Position numbers and translations under genes: made by a program
The notes under the pieces: generated by a model
Told to the model about the DNA's origin: nothing
The model's database searches: none
The model's input: the letters and a program-made list of their open reading frames with translations, nothing else
Shown here: positions 1 to 7,185 of the stretch, one piece after another
Position numbering within the stretch: position 1 is the first letter of the stretch
Layout: every line of letters starts with the position of its first letter
NCBI GenBank assembly: GCA_910580015.1
Contig: CAJTVT010000017.1
Span: 1 to 54,487, forward strand
Direction: 5' to 3'
Origin: an uncultured Lachnospiraceae bacterium
GTDB taxonomy: Bacteria > Bacillota > Clostridia > Lachnospirales > Lachnospiraceae
DNA length: 54,487 bases

Positions 1-30
1 TTCTCTGGCTTCTATCAATTCCTTTCTGCA

Positions 31-276
31 TTACTCTATCCTCTGTAAAAGTTCTTCCCGGCTCTCCCCAGTTATCGCCATCACTTCATCTAAAGAGAAA
101 TACTCATGCTCATTAAATGCAGATGCAAGGCTCATTTTCAAACCGCTGTAGATAGCTTCTAATGATAAATCATAGTTCTGTATGCCATCATCTATAATCG
201 GTTCTAATTCTGCTCTGGTAACGCCATATTTGCCATAATTCACAAACAGATTATTTATAAGTGTGTCCTTATCCAT
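31..276 (-). CDS. small acidic protein of unknown function, integrative-element cargo
   Basis: Encodes 81 residues. I do not recognise the family. The protein is acidic and looks helical, with no membrane segment or signal peptide; near its C-terminus is the stretch DEVMAITGESREELLQ. A GGGAAG ribosome binding site lies four bases before the ATG. It follows the next upstream minus-strand gene by about 10 bases, so the two are probably co-transcribed from the promoter near position 1400. The AT-rich composition and the neighbouring repressor and integrase fragment suggest cargo of an integrative element whose remainder lies left of the window. Confidence 0.6.
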   Translation of the reverse strand: MDKDTLINNLFVNYGKYGVTRAELEPIIDDGIQNYDLSLEAIYSGLKMSLASAFNEHEYFSLDEVMAITGESREELLQRIE

Positions 277-286
277 AATTCTTCCC

Positions 287-568
287 TTATACTGCTATTG
301 CTCGCCTATCTACAGGAATAAACTTTTGCGGCGTCCGTCCAATCAGCGTTACTTGATATGACGTTCTACTTGTCCGAATCACTTGTAAATCAATAAATTC
401 TCCTATCCGGTATTCTTCCGGCATTGATACCCTCAGATGCCCCTGCTCGTCACTATTTAGCCATAATTGAAAAATTAAGTGTTTATCTTCAATTTCTAAA
501 ATCCGATACGCCTTAATTTCGTTCTGATTGCGTAAAGCCGTTGTTGTTCGCCTCTCTCTGCTTGCCAT
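287..568 (-). CDS. small protein of unknown function, overlaps the gene before it
   Basis: The reading frame is open back to an ATG at 601, but that codon has no ribosome binding site. The second ATG, at 568, follows GGGAG closely and starts a protein of about 93 residues beginning MASRERRTTTALRNQ. Either way it overlaps the preceding gene by at least 73 bases in another frame. The C-terminal two thirds (IGEFIDLQVIRTSRTSYQV and what follows) alternate polar and hydrophobic residues, as in a small beta-rich fold. I do not recognise the family. It probably belongs to the same leftward cluster of integrative-element genes. Confidence 0.5.
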   Translation of the reverse strand: MASRERRTTTALRNQNEIKAYRILEIEDKHLIFQLWLNSDEQGHLRVSMPEEYRIGEFIDLQVIRTSRTSYQVTLIGRTPQKFIPVDRRAIAV

Positions 569-873
569 CGCTCCCGGTACTCTCTGTATGTTTCTGGGCA
601 TTTCATAGAAAACTGTGATAACTCCCGCATTACCCCTTTTTCGTCACTTTCTGATTTCTTCACAAACTGTTCATAGGTCATAGTTTCGTTTCCCTCCTGT
701 TTCATTTCCACAATATCCTGTCTTGTGATACGCCCAAGCATATAATCCTTTTCAAGATTGAATACCGCCGTCCTATCCGATTCACTCAATTCAGAATAAG
801 CTTGCTCTCGCTCTGGACTATTCCTAGGTGTGCTAAATACTTTGCTGTGCGGTTCCGTTATTCGTGCGTTCAT
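496..873 (-). CDS. charged protein of unknown function, integrative-element cargo
   Basis: Encodes 125 residues starting MNARITEPHSKVFS. The ATG is preceded by GAGG at a good distance. The protein is highly charged and predicted helical, with no Cys pairs, signal peptide or membrane segment. Its 3' end overlaps the next gene by 73-106 bases, so one of the two boundaries may reflect decay or translational coupling. The family is not recognised. It lies in a leftward run of small AT-rich genes divergent from the XRE repressor at 1489, as expected for accessory genes of an integrative and conjugative element. Confidence 0.6.
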   Translation of the reverse strand: MNARITEPHSKVFSTPRNSPEREQAYSELSESDRTAVFNLEKDYMLGRITRQDIVEMKQEGNETMTYEQFVKKSESDEKGVMRELSQFSMKCPETYREYRERWQAERGEQQRLYAIRTKLRRIGF

Positions 874-920
874 ATTGATACCTCATTCTTTCTTTATAAA
901 AAATTAACAGTTACCAAAAA

Positions 921-1085
921 TCATTTATTCGGCAGATATGCAATCGGATAGCCTTTCACTTCCAATTTATAAAACCGCTTTAAATCATCCGACATACGCC
1001 TTTTCAATAATGACATTTCGGAATAAATTCTTCTAAGCGTTGCACGTACTATGTATAAGGAAATAATGTATTTCTCACATATCAT
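921..1085 (-). CDS. possible 54-residue basic protein, unknown function
   Basis: A short frame starts at ATG 1085, 18 bases after the stop of the broken gene at 1102-1284. The product is basic, with the internal stretch RRMSDDLKRFYKLEVKGYP and the C-terminus AYLPNK. The frame stays open for about 14 codons upstream of the ATG, and I see no good ribosome binding site, so the 5' part may be missing. I do not recognise the family. Its position between two element genes on the same strand makes it plausible but unproven. Confidence 0.35.
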   Translation of the reverse strand: MICEKYIISLYIVRATLRRIYSEMSLLKRRMSDDLKRFYKLEVKGYPIAYLPNK

Positions 1086-1101
1086 AGTGCAGATTTCAGT
1101 T

Positions 1102-1284
1102 TCAAGAACATATCCCTGCTGCCAAATTGTCTATGATTGCTTTGATCTCAGTTTTCTTTTCCTCTGGTAGCTCAGTTCTCAATTTCCTGCTGAAATTTCC
1201 ATCATTGATACCAAGTTTTGATGCTATCTACCATAACCGCACATTCCTCTTGTTTGCATATTCTCTTATATCCTTGTTACACAT
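1102..1284 (-). pseudogene. small helix-turn-helix-like DNA-binding protein, broken by an in-frame amber stop
   Basis: A GGAGGT site eight bases before ATG 1284 opens a 60-codon frame: 18 codons ending in RNVRLW, then TAG at 1228-1230, then an uninterrupted 41 codons to TGA (IASKLGINDGNFSRKL, ELPEEKKTEIKAIIDNLA). The part after the stop has the pattern of small regulators common in Lachnospiraceae mobile elements, where a Trp-Gln-Ile-Ala motif normally spans this point. One C-to-T change in a CAG codon would explain the stop. It is the first gene after the leftward promoter, divergent from the XRE repressor. It could still be active if amber codons are read through. Confidence 0.7.
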
Positions 1285-1382
1285 AAGAATTACCTCCACT
1301 TTATTTAATGTTGTTGTTGACTTTTACCCTTGCAAGTGGCATTGTTGTTTTAGGAACATTTATATATTTTGTTTCTATATAC

Positions 1383-1411
1383 ATATTATCATTTTGTTTT
1401 TGATGTTTCAA
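1383..1411 (-). promoter_or_regulatory. leftward promoter for the element genes
   Basis: On the minus strand, TTGAAA (1406-1411) and TAATAT (1383-1388) are separated by exactly 17 bases. This would transcribe the small genes at 1284 and leftward. It overlaps a rightward promoter for the repressor gene. Confidence 0.65.
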
Positions 1412-1423
1412 TTTTTGTATAAA
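1394..1423 (+). promoter_or_regulatory. rightward promoter for the XRE repressor gene
   Basis: TTGTTT (1394-1399) and TATAAA (1418-1423) are 18 bases apart on the plus strand, 66 bases before the repressor ATG. It lies almost on top of the leftward promoter, so one bound repressor could control both. Confidence 0.5.
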
Positions 1424-1426
1424 TGT

Positions 1427-1473
1427 TGTGTTTTAAATAACTTTTAACTAAAAATGTGTTTTAAATAACTTTT
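1427..1473. repeat. 19-base direct repeat, candidate repressor operator
   Basis: The 19-mer TGTGTTTTAAATAACTTTT occurs exactly twice, at 1427-1445 and 1455-1473, between the divergent promoters and the XRE start codon. The 28-base periodicity and position just downstream of the repressor promoter suggest autoregulatory operators. A duplication without function is the alternative. Confidence 0.6.
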
Positions 1474-1488
1474 GGAAGGAGATTTTAT

Positions 1489-2136
1489 ATGAATGACTAC
1501 AGATTTTTAGAAATGCGTGTTGATTCTTTGGGCAGAAAGAAAATGACACAAGGGGAACTTGCAAAAGAATTAAATATTGACCGAAACAGAATACAACAAT
1601 TAGAAACCAGTTCTAAGGTTATACCAAAGAAAGAAGAATTGAGAGCATATTGTGAATATTTCAATACTACTTCTGATTATTTACTTGGTATAAGAAACAC
1701 AAAACCATTAGATGAAAATATGGCCATGATAAGTAAGACAACTGGATTAAACGAAAATGCAATAGAAGCACTAAAAATTATAAAACGTAGCGACTATATA
1801 AACACCCTAAATTTTATTATGAGAGATTACGCTTTACTTGGTGCATTTTTAAGCAATATTGAATTGTACTTAAATAATAAATTTGATACTCCTGTTCATT
1901 TTGATGATAGGCTTGGAATTTTTGTTGAATCTAAAGACGTATCAGATAACCCTATATTAATTTCAAGCAACGAAAAATATGTGAGCATAGGAAGAAAACT
2001 AGATTATGAAGTAGCCAGGCAAACAGCTTTTGAAACGCTTTCTGTTCCTGTTTCTATTTTAGAATCTCATGCTTTACATTGTATTCAGCAATTATTAGAT
2101 GACTGGAAAAAAGAATATAAGAAAGAAAATCATTGA
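1489..2136 (+). CDS. XRE-family transcriptional repressor of an integrative element
   Basis: Encodes 215 residues. Residues about 15-65 form a Cro/C1-type helix-turn-helix (GELAKELNIDRNRIQQLE, then the family's typical 'YFNTTSDYLLG' ending). The remaining 150 residues are a helical C-terminal domain that I do not recognise; it has no Ser/Lys protease motif, so LexA-type cleavage is unlikely. An AAGGAG site precedes the ATG. It is divergent from the element genes on its left, with two perfect 19-base repeats between the promoters and its start, so it probably represses its own and the divergent promoter and controls element excision or transfer. Confidence 0.85.
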   Translation: MNDYRFLEMRVDSLGRKKMTQGELAKELNIDRNRIQQLETSSKVIPKKEELRAYCEYFNTTSDYLLGIRNTKPLDENMAMISKTTGLNENAIEALKIIKRSDYINTLNFIMRDYALLGAFLSNIELYLNNKFDTPVHFDDRLGIFVESKDVSDNPILISSNEKYVSIGRKLDYEVARQTAFETLSVPVSILESHALHCIQQLLDDWKKEYKKENH

Positions 2137-2180
2137 ATGAAACTAATTAATGGCTCTGTCTACAGAAAGGAAGTGATTAA

Positions 2181-2636
2181 ATGGCTCTTATTAAATGCCT
2201 GGAATGCGGCAAAGATATTTCAAAGTATGCCATACAATGCGGTTACTGCTTTTATCCGTTAAAAGAAAAATCCGTTGATACTGCTGCACCCAGTCCAAAA
2301 CCATCACGCATACGAAACGGTAAACCCTCCAGAAATGGCAATGGTACAGGCTCTATCACACACGTTAAAGGCAACTTACGGAAACCCTTTATGGTAACGG
2401 TTACTGTCGGCTGGAAGTATGACAATGAAAAAGGCAGAGTAAAGCAGATCAGAAAAAATATAGGGTACTTTGAAACAAGGGCAGATGCACAAATAGCACT
2501 AGCCAACTACATACAAAATCCCTATAACATTGATGCAGGCAAAATTTATGACGTTTTACGAAAATTATTGAACACTCAGAAAATAAAGAAAACCCCCGAA
2601 AATACTGGACTTCCGGGAGTTTTTAAAGCTTTTTGA
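2181..2636 (+). pseudogene. truncated tyrosine-type integrase: zinc ribbon plus arm-DNA-binding domain only
   Basis: Encodes 151 residues. Residues 6-24 hold a four-Cys zinc ribbon (CLECG, CGYC). Residues about 50-118 match the AP2-like arm-binding domain of integrative-element integrases (start NGTGSITHVKG, then a TRADAQIALANY helix and a PYNIDAGKI ending). In full integrases this domain leads into a core-binding and a catalytic domain of roughly 280 more residues with the R-H-R-Y residues. Here the frame continues for only about 30 codons, the last of which run through the rpsI terminator. The catalytic part and the attachment junction are therefore missing. A good ribosome binding site suggests the fragment may still be expressed. 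Confidence 0.7.
2589..2623 (-). terminator. rpsI terminator
   Basis: Imperfect inverted repeat (AAAACCCCCGAA against TTCCGGGAGTTTT) with a 10-base loop. On the minus strand it is followed by a T-rich tract, 27 bases after the rpsI stop. The integrase fragment's last codons are read from this same DNA. Confidence 0.7.
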
Positions 2637-2649
2637 AATTGTAGTAAAA

Positions 2650-3042
2650 TTATCTCTTGCTGAACTGCGGAGCGCGACGAGCCGCCTTGAGGCCGTATTT
2701 CTTTCTTTCCTTCATTCTTGGATCACGAGTCAAGAAACCTGCTGCCTTTAATACTGGTCTGTAATCACCGTCTGCCTGAAGTAACGCTCTGGCGATCCCA
2801 TGGCGGATTGCTCCAGCCTGACCTGTATAGCCGCCTCCACGGACATTTACCTGAACATCAAACTTATCAACTGTCTCTGTAGCCACCAATGGCTGACGCA
2901 CGATAACTTTCAATGTTTCCAATCCCAAATAATCATCGATATCTCTTTTATTAATCGTAACCTTACCTGTACCAGGCATGAGATATACTCTTGCAATAGA
3001 TTTTTTTCTTCTACCTGTTCCGTAATATTTTGCATTCGCCAT
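2650..3042 (-). CDS. rpsI: 30S ribosomal protein S9
   Basis: Encodes 130 residues, the usual length. S9 is a small-subunit head protein whose basic C-terminal tail reaches the P-site tRNA. Family signatures are present: the YYGTGRRKKSIARVYL start, the NVRGGGYTGQAGAIRHGIAR motif, DPRMKERKKYG, and the invariant QFSKR end. AGGAGG lies before the ATG. It is 17 bases downstream of rplM, the classical rplM-rpsI operon. Its 3' end is a known integration target for some Firmicute integrative elements, which fits the integrase fragment immediately beyond it. Confidence 0.98.
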   Translation of the reverse strand: MANAKYYGTGRRKKSIARVYLMPGTGKVTINKRDIDDYLGLETLKVIVRQPLVATETVDKFDVQVNVRGGGYTGQAGAIRHGIARALLQADGDYRPVLKAAGFLTRDPRMKERKKYGLKAARRAPQFSKR

Positions 3043-3059
3043 CTTATTTTACCTCCTGA

Positions 3060-3488
3060 TTAAAATGTCAAAACTTCTGGTTTCTGAGCTGCATGCTTGT
3101 GTTCTGGCCCTGCATAGACGAATAATTTCTTATACATCTGTCTTCCCAACGGGCCTTTTGGAAGCATTCCCTTAACTGCAAGCTCAATGACTCTCTCTGG
3201 TTTGTCTGCTAACATAACCTTTAAAGTAGTCTCCTTCATTCCACCTACATAATCGGAGTGATGGTAATAAATCTTCTGATCTAATTTCTTACCGGTTACC
3301 TTCACCTTGTCTGCATTGACAACGATCACATAATCACCAGTATCCATATGAGGAGTAAAAGTTGGCTTATTCTTTCCTCTCAATACCTTCGCAATCTCAG
3401 ATGCCAAACGGCCTAAAGTCTTTCCTTCAGCATCAACTACATACCATTTTCTTTCGATTGTTGCCGGGCTGGCCATAAAAGTTTTCAT
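3060..3488 (-). CDS. rplM: 50S ribosomal protein L13
   Basis: Encodes 142 residues, the normal L13 length. L13 is an early-assembly large-subunit protein. Signatures: RKWYVVDAEGKTLGRLAS at the N-terminus, HMDTGDYVIVVNADKV, KKLDQKIYYHHSDYVGG, and the PKGPLGRQMYKKLFVY motif. The frame is open 46 codons further upstream, but the ATG at 3488 has a GGAGG site and matches the family start; the upstream part is leader RNA. It is first in the rplM-rpsI operon, behind a strong promoter and a leader of over 200 bases. Confidence 0.98.
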   Translation of the reverse strand: MKTFMASPATIERKWYVVDAEGKTLGRLASEIAKVLRGKNKPTFTPHMDTGDYVIVVNADKVKVTGKKLDQKIYYHHSDYVGGMKETTLKVMLADKPERVIELAVKGMLPKGPLGRQMYKKLFVYAGPEHKHAAQKPEVLTF

Positions 3489-3722
3489 TGAATGATACCT
3501 CCTTGAATTATACAATGTTACTCTGATATTCGGATGCCGTCCTATGGTTTCTGTCAAAACCTGCACATCGTCTGCATTATCGAATGTTCCGCCGCAACTG
3601 TCTTTTGCGGCTCTGTCAGATTTCATCCGTTCTATCTATTTCACACCATTTACATTTTTCCTTGTACATCAAAGCAAAAACGCTTCGCCGGAGTAAGGCT
3701 TGCATTTCTAACTCGCCATACT
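3489..3722 (-). promoter_or_regulatory. long rplM leader RNA, possible autoregulatory element
   Basis: About 230 bases separate the predicted transcription start from the rplM ATG. The leader contains a clear hairpin (GCCGCAA against TTGCGGC with a 7-base loop, around 3591-3611) and other GC-rich pairing nearer the promoter. L13 leaders that regulate rplM-rpsI are known in Firmicutes; I cannot show from sequence alone that this one belongs to that family. Confidence 0.4.
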
Positions 3723-3727
3723 TTTAT

Positions 3728-3756
3728 ATTCTATTACAACAATACCAGCCTGTCAA
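3728..3756 (-). promoter_or_regulatory. rplM-rpsI promoter
   Basis: On the minus strand, a perfect TTGACA (3751-3756) and TAGAAT (3728-3733) are separated by 17 bases. This is a near-consensus sigma-A promoter, as expected for a ribosomal protein operon. Confidence 0.8.
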
Positions 3757-3782
3757 CACTTATTTTTCATGCAAGCTGATCT

Positions 3783-5471
3783 TTAATGAAACTTTCCTAC
3801 CCGGAACTTTCGAATTAATCCATCCAACAACTCCGCCTGGGCAGCCATTTCCTGGCTGGAAGCTTCACATTCCGCTGACATCGCTGAATTATTCTGTACC
3901 ACATGATTGATCTGTTCTACACCACTATCAATCTGATTCACTGCCTCAGACTGCTGTTCGGATGCTCTTGCAATATGATCAACTTGCTTAATAATAGATC
4001 TTGCACCTGTCACCACATTCTCCAACTGCTCCGCTGTCTCGTCTGCAATCACCATTCCTCCTTGTACTGCACGTACAGACTCCTCAATCAATGCCGTAGA
4101 TTCCTTGGCAGCTTCCGCACTTTGTGCCGCCAGAAGCGATACTTGGTCTGCCACAACTGCAAATCCTTTCCCTGCCTCCCCAGCACGAGCAGCCTCAATG
4201 GATGCATTTAGGGCCAACAAATTCGTTTGTGATGCAATATCGTTAATGGTGGCAATAATTTTACTGATCTCATTGGAAGAATCATTGATCTTGTTCATGG
4301 ATTCTACCATCTCTTTCATCTTTCCATTGCTGTGATCAATTTCCACACCAACCTCCTGCACTTCCCGACTGATATCCGCTGCCTCCTTGGCATTCGATTC
4401 AATCTGACTTGACACGCTGTCAATGGATGCAGAGAGTTCCTCTGTCACTCCAGCCTGCTCTGTCGCCCCTTCCGCCAATTGAGCTGCACTGGATGAAATC
4501 TGTTCAGAGGCGCCAGTCACTTGATCTGCCACACGTTGAATATTTTTGACCATATCTGCCATGTTTGATTCAAAACTCATAACAGATTCTTCAATACTAC
4601 AGAAATCTCCACGGTACTCCACACCCGCTTTCGCATCAAAATTCCCTTTAGAAAACTCTTTCATCGTGTGGTCAATATCTTCTACATATGCTGCCAGGCT
4701 TTGAATCGAGCTGCGCAGAGCATGCGCAAGATTGCCAATCTCGTCTTCTCCATGATAAAAGATCTCTGTATGAAGGTTGCCATGAGACAATTCAATGGAT
4801 GCATTCTCAATCTCCTTCAACGGATCTACAATACTTTTTACAATCCTATTTCCTAACTTTACTGCCAGCAAAATAGCCAGCAACATCATAAAAAAGATTG
4901 CTCCTGTCACAATAAAAACTGTCTTCTGGGCAATATATGACGACTGATCTTTCAAATTATTGGTCTCATCATCTATTTCCTGTGAAATCAGAGCAGCTTC
5001 TTGTAGCGCTGGGGCACAATCATTGATAATCATATCAATTGCCTCTGTTGTATTCCCCTGTTCCAACATGTCGACGATCTCATTTCCACTTTTTAACCAA
5101 TTCTCAATCGCAGTCTCATAACGTTGATTCAATTCCTGGCTCACGACTCCGACCTTATGTAAATCTTCCAGAGATTTTGTAATGGCTTCCTCACTGTCGG
5201 AAATACTCTTCCGATATTGTGCATAGGTACTCTGATTAGCATTCAATGCCATCTCACGAATATTTCGTGCAGCGATATTAGTATTGATCCGGCAGTTTTT
5301 CACCGCTGTATCTGCTGCCTGTGCTCCTTTAATGTAATCATTCATTTTCCCCCGTACAACAAACAGTCCGATTACAGCAACCACTGTAATTACCACCATC
5401 AATAGAATTACAATGGCATAGCCATACTTCAGCTTTTCCCGAATCTTCATTCCATCCATTTTTCGAAACAT
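3783..5471 (-). CDS. methyl-accepting chemotaxis protein with four-helix-bundle sensor
   Basis: Encodes 562 residues. Membrane segments lie at about 17-39 and 190-212 (the second starting KTVFIVTGAIFFMMLL), enclosing a helical periplasmic-type sensor of about 150 residues. A HAMP domain follows, then a long coiled-coil signalling domain with the hairpin tip DIASQTNLLALNASIEAARA, which contacts CheA and CheW. The longer frame begins at 5549, but the ATG at 5471 has a perfect AAAGGAG site. The gene sits between truA and rplM with an 87-base gap to truA. No chemotaxis kinase genes are in the window. The ligand cannot be inferred. Confidence 0.92.
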   Translation of the reverse strand: MFRKMDGMKIREKLKYGYAIVILLMVVITVVAVIGLFVVRGKMNDYIKGAQAADTAVKNCRINTNIAARNIREMALNANQSTYAQYRKSISDSEEAITKSLEDLHKVGVVSQELNQRYETAIENWLKSGNEIVDMLEQGNTTEAIDMIINDCAPALQEAALISQEIDDETNNLKDQSSYIAQKTVFIVTGAIFFMMLLAILLAVKLGNRIVKSIVDPLKEIENASIELSHGNLHTEIFYHGEDEIGNLAHALRSSIQSLAAYVEDIDHTMKEFSKGNFDAKAGVEYRGDFCSIEESVMSFESNMADMVKNIQRVADQVTGASEQISSSAAQLAEGATEQAGVTEELSASIDSVSSQIESNAKEAADISREVQEVGVEIDHSNGKMKEMVESMNKINDSSNEISKIIATINDIASQTNLLALNASIEAARAGEAGKGFAVVADQVSLLAAQSAEAAKESTALIEESVRAVQGGMVIADETAEQLENVVTGARSIIKQVDHIARASEQQSEAVNQIDSGVEQINHVVQNNSAMSAECEASSQEMAAQAELLDGLIRKFRVGKFH

Positions 5472-5558
5472 AAAAATCTCCTTTCGCATTCCCTCGTTTG
5501 TATTTTTCTTCATCTTTCTATATTCATACAGAATTATAAACGATACCATGCGAAGATT

Positions 5559-6308
5559 TCAACTATTTTTGTGAAATTTTATCCCTATCATTGTCAACCC
5601 TTTTGCAGGTGCCGTGGGACCTGCGGCATTTCGATCTCTCTGTTCCAAAATCTGAACCACTGCTTCTGGTTCCAACTCCCCAATTCCCACAGAAATCAGC
5701 GTTCCAGCGATGATACGCACCATATTATATAAAAATCCAGTTCCGGTTACCCGGATTGTCACCACATCCTCCTGGGATTTTTCTACCGTGCAAGAGAGAA
5801 TTTCACGCACTGTGTCTTCCACCTGTGTTTTCACAGAACAAAAACTTTTAAAATCGTGTCGCCCCACCAAAAAAGAAGCCGCCTGCCGCATCCTTTCCAC
5901 ATCAAGGTTTCGATAATAAAAATAGGTGTAATGTCGCAGCGTGGGCATAGGGATCTTCTTGTTCAAAATCCGATATTCATATGTCTTTTCACTGTAACAT
6001 TTTCTTGGATGAAACTCCAAATCAACTTCACACGAACTTTGCACCACGATATCATCGGGCAGACGCTGATTCAATGCATAACAAATTTTCTCTGGTGGAA
6101 TCCGAGTCTGCGTGTCAAACACTGCCACATTTCCCAGAGAATGCACCCCAGAATCCGTCCGGCTTGCACCGATCACGCTGATTTCTTCCCCAAGCAGCTG
6201 ACTTAAAGCCTGATTAAGCACTTGCTCAATAGTAATTCCACTGGGTTGTACCTGCCAGCCGCAGTAATTGGTGCCATCATAAGCCACCACCAGTTTGATT
6301 CTTTTCAA
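5559..6308 (-). CDS. truA: tRNA pseudouridine(38-40) synthase TruA
   Basis: Encodes 249 residues, the standard length. TruA isomerises uridines 38-40 in the anticodon stem-loop of many tRNAs. Evidence: the N-terminal VAYDGTNYCGWQVQP motif, the catalytic-Asp motif GASRTDSGVHSLGNV, and the late RVTGTGFLYNMVRIIAGTL motif. The start codon is TTG, preceded by a weak GAGGG. It is the last gene of the ecfA1-ecfA2-ecfT-truA cluster, an arrangement widespread in Firmicutes, about 50 bases after ecfT. Confidence 0.96.
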   Translation of the reverse strand: MKRIKLVVAYDGTNYCGWQVQPSGITIEQVLNQALSQLLGEEISVIGASRTDSGVHSLGNVAVFDTQTRIPPEKICYALNQRLPDDIVVQSSCEVDLEFHPRKCYSEKTYEYRILNKKIPMPTLRHYTYFYYRNLDVERMRQAASFLVGRHDFKSFCSVKTQVEDTVREILSCTVEKSQEDVVTIRVTGTGFLYNMVRIIAGTLISVGIGELEPEAVVQILEQRDRNAAGPTAPAKGLTMIGIKFHKNS

Positions 6309-6358
6309 AGTTTACACGCCCTCTTCCATTAATATATCCAAAATATAAATGCCTCTGG

Positions 6359-7171
6359 CTACCTTCCAAAATATAAAAACATTCGTAACAAAACCACTGC
6401 CATAAAATATGCGCCAATTATCACATAGGCAACCATGTCTCTCCTGCAATACTTCAAAGGTTTCATCTTCGTCCTTCCATCCCCTCCACGATAACAGCGT
6501 GCTTCCATAGCCAGGGCAAGATCATTGGCACGTCGAAAAGCAGAAACAAACAATGGCACCAACAGCGGTACCATAGACTTTGCTTTCTTGATCAGATTAC
6601 CACTTTCAAAATCTGCACCTCTGGCAAGCTGTGCTTTCATGATTTTATCTGTTTCTTCAATTAAAATAGGGATAAAACGCAGGGCAATGGACATCATCAT
6701 AGAAATCTCATGAACTGGAACATGAATCTTATTCAAGGGCTTCAATGCCTGTTCCATACCATCGGTAAGCTGGTTGGGCGTAGTCGTCAAAGTCAACACT
6801 GAACTTCCCAGAATGAGATAAATGAGACGAATTGTCATTAATATCGCATGTTCCAGTCCTTCCCAGGTAATTCTTAATTTCCAAAATTCCACCAGCGGTT
6901 CTCCTGGCGTCAAGAATAAATTAAATATCACTGTAATTATTAGTATCACCACAATTGGTTTTAGACCTCTCACCATATAGTCAAAGGGAACCTTTGAAAG
7001 ATGGATGATCAAAACCAGCGCCAAAGTCACTGACACGAATCCTGCCAGCCCCCGAAACACAAAGAGGGATACCACAAAACTGAGTACCCCCATCAATTTT
7101 ACCCTTGGATCCAGTCTGTGAATCACGGAATTTGCTGGATAATATTGTCCGATTGTAATATCTCTTAACAT
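6359..7171 (-). CDS. ecfT: ECF transporter transmembrane subunit EcfT
   Basis: Encodes 270 residues. This is the membrane scaffold that couples the two ATPases to interchangeable substrate-binding S proteins for vitamin or metal uptake. It begins with the family start DITIGQYYPANSVIHRLDPR and has several hydrophobic helices. The cytoplasmic coupling region has the characteristic Ala-Arg-Gly (QLARGADF) and Ala-Arg-Cys/Gly-like (MEARCYRGG) motifs that contact the ATPases. It lies 15 bases after ecfA2. No S component is nearby, so this is the shared group II energising module. Confidence 0.95.
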   Translation of the reverse strand: MLRDITIGQYYPANSVIHRLDPRVKLMGVLSFVVSLFVFRGLAGFVSVTLALVLIIHLSKVPFDYMVRGLKPIVVILIITVIFNLFLTPGEPLVEFWKLRITWEGLEHAILMTIRLIYLILGSSVLTLTTTPNQLTDGMEQALKPLNKIHVPVHEISMMMSIALRFIPILIEETDKIMKAQLARGADFESGNLIKKAKSMVPLLVPLFVSAFRRANDLALAMEARCYRGGDGRTKMKPLKYCRRDMVAYVIIGAYFMAVVLLRMFLYFGR

Positions 7172-7185
7172 ATCATCTCCTAATT

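Noticed and set aside
1127..1447. 106-residue plus-strand frame rich in Phe and Ile
   Set aside because: It lies opposite the broken regulator gene and the divergent promoters, has no ribosome binding site, and its hydrophobic appearance is a result of T-rich DNA.
3489..3626. N-terminal extension of rplM by 46 codons
   Set aside because: L13 normally begins at MKTFMA. The ATG at 3488 has GGAGG, and the extension lies in leader RNA with hairpins.
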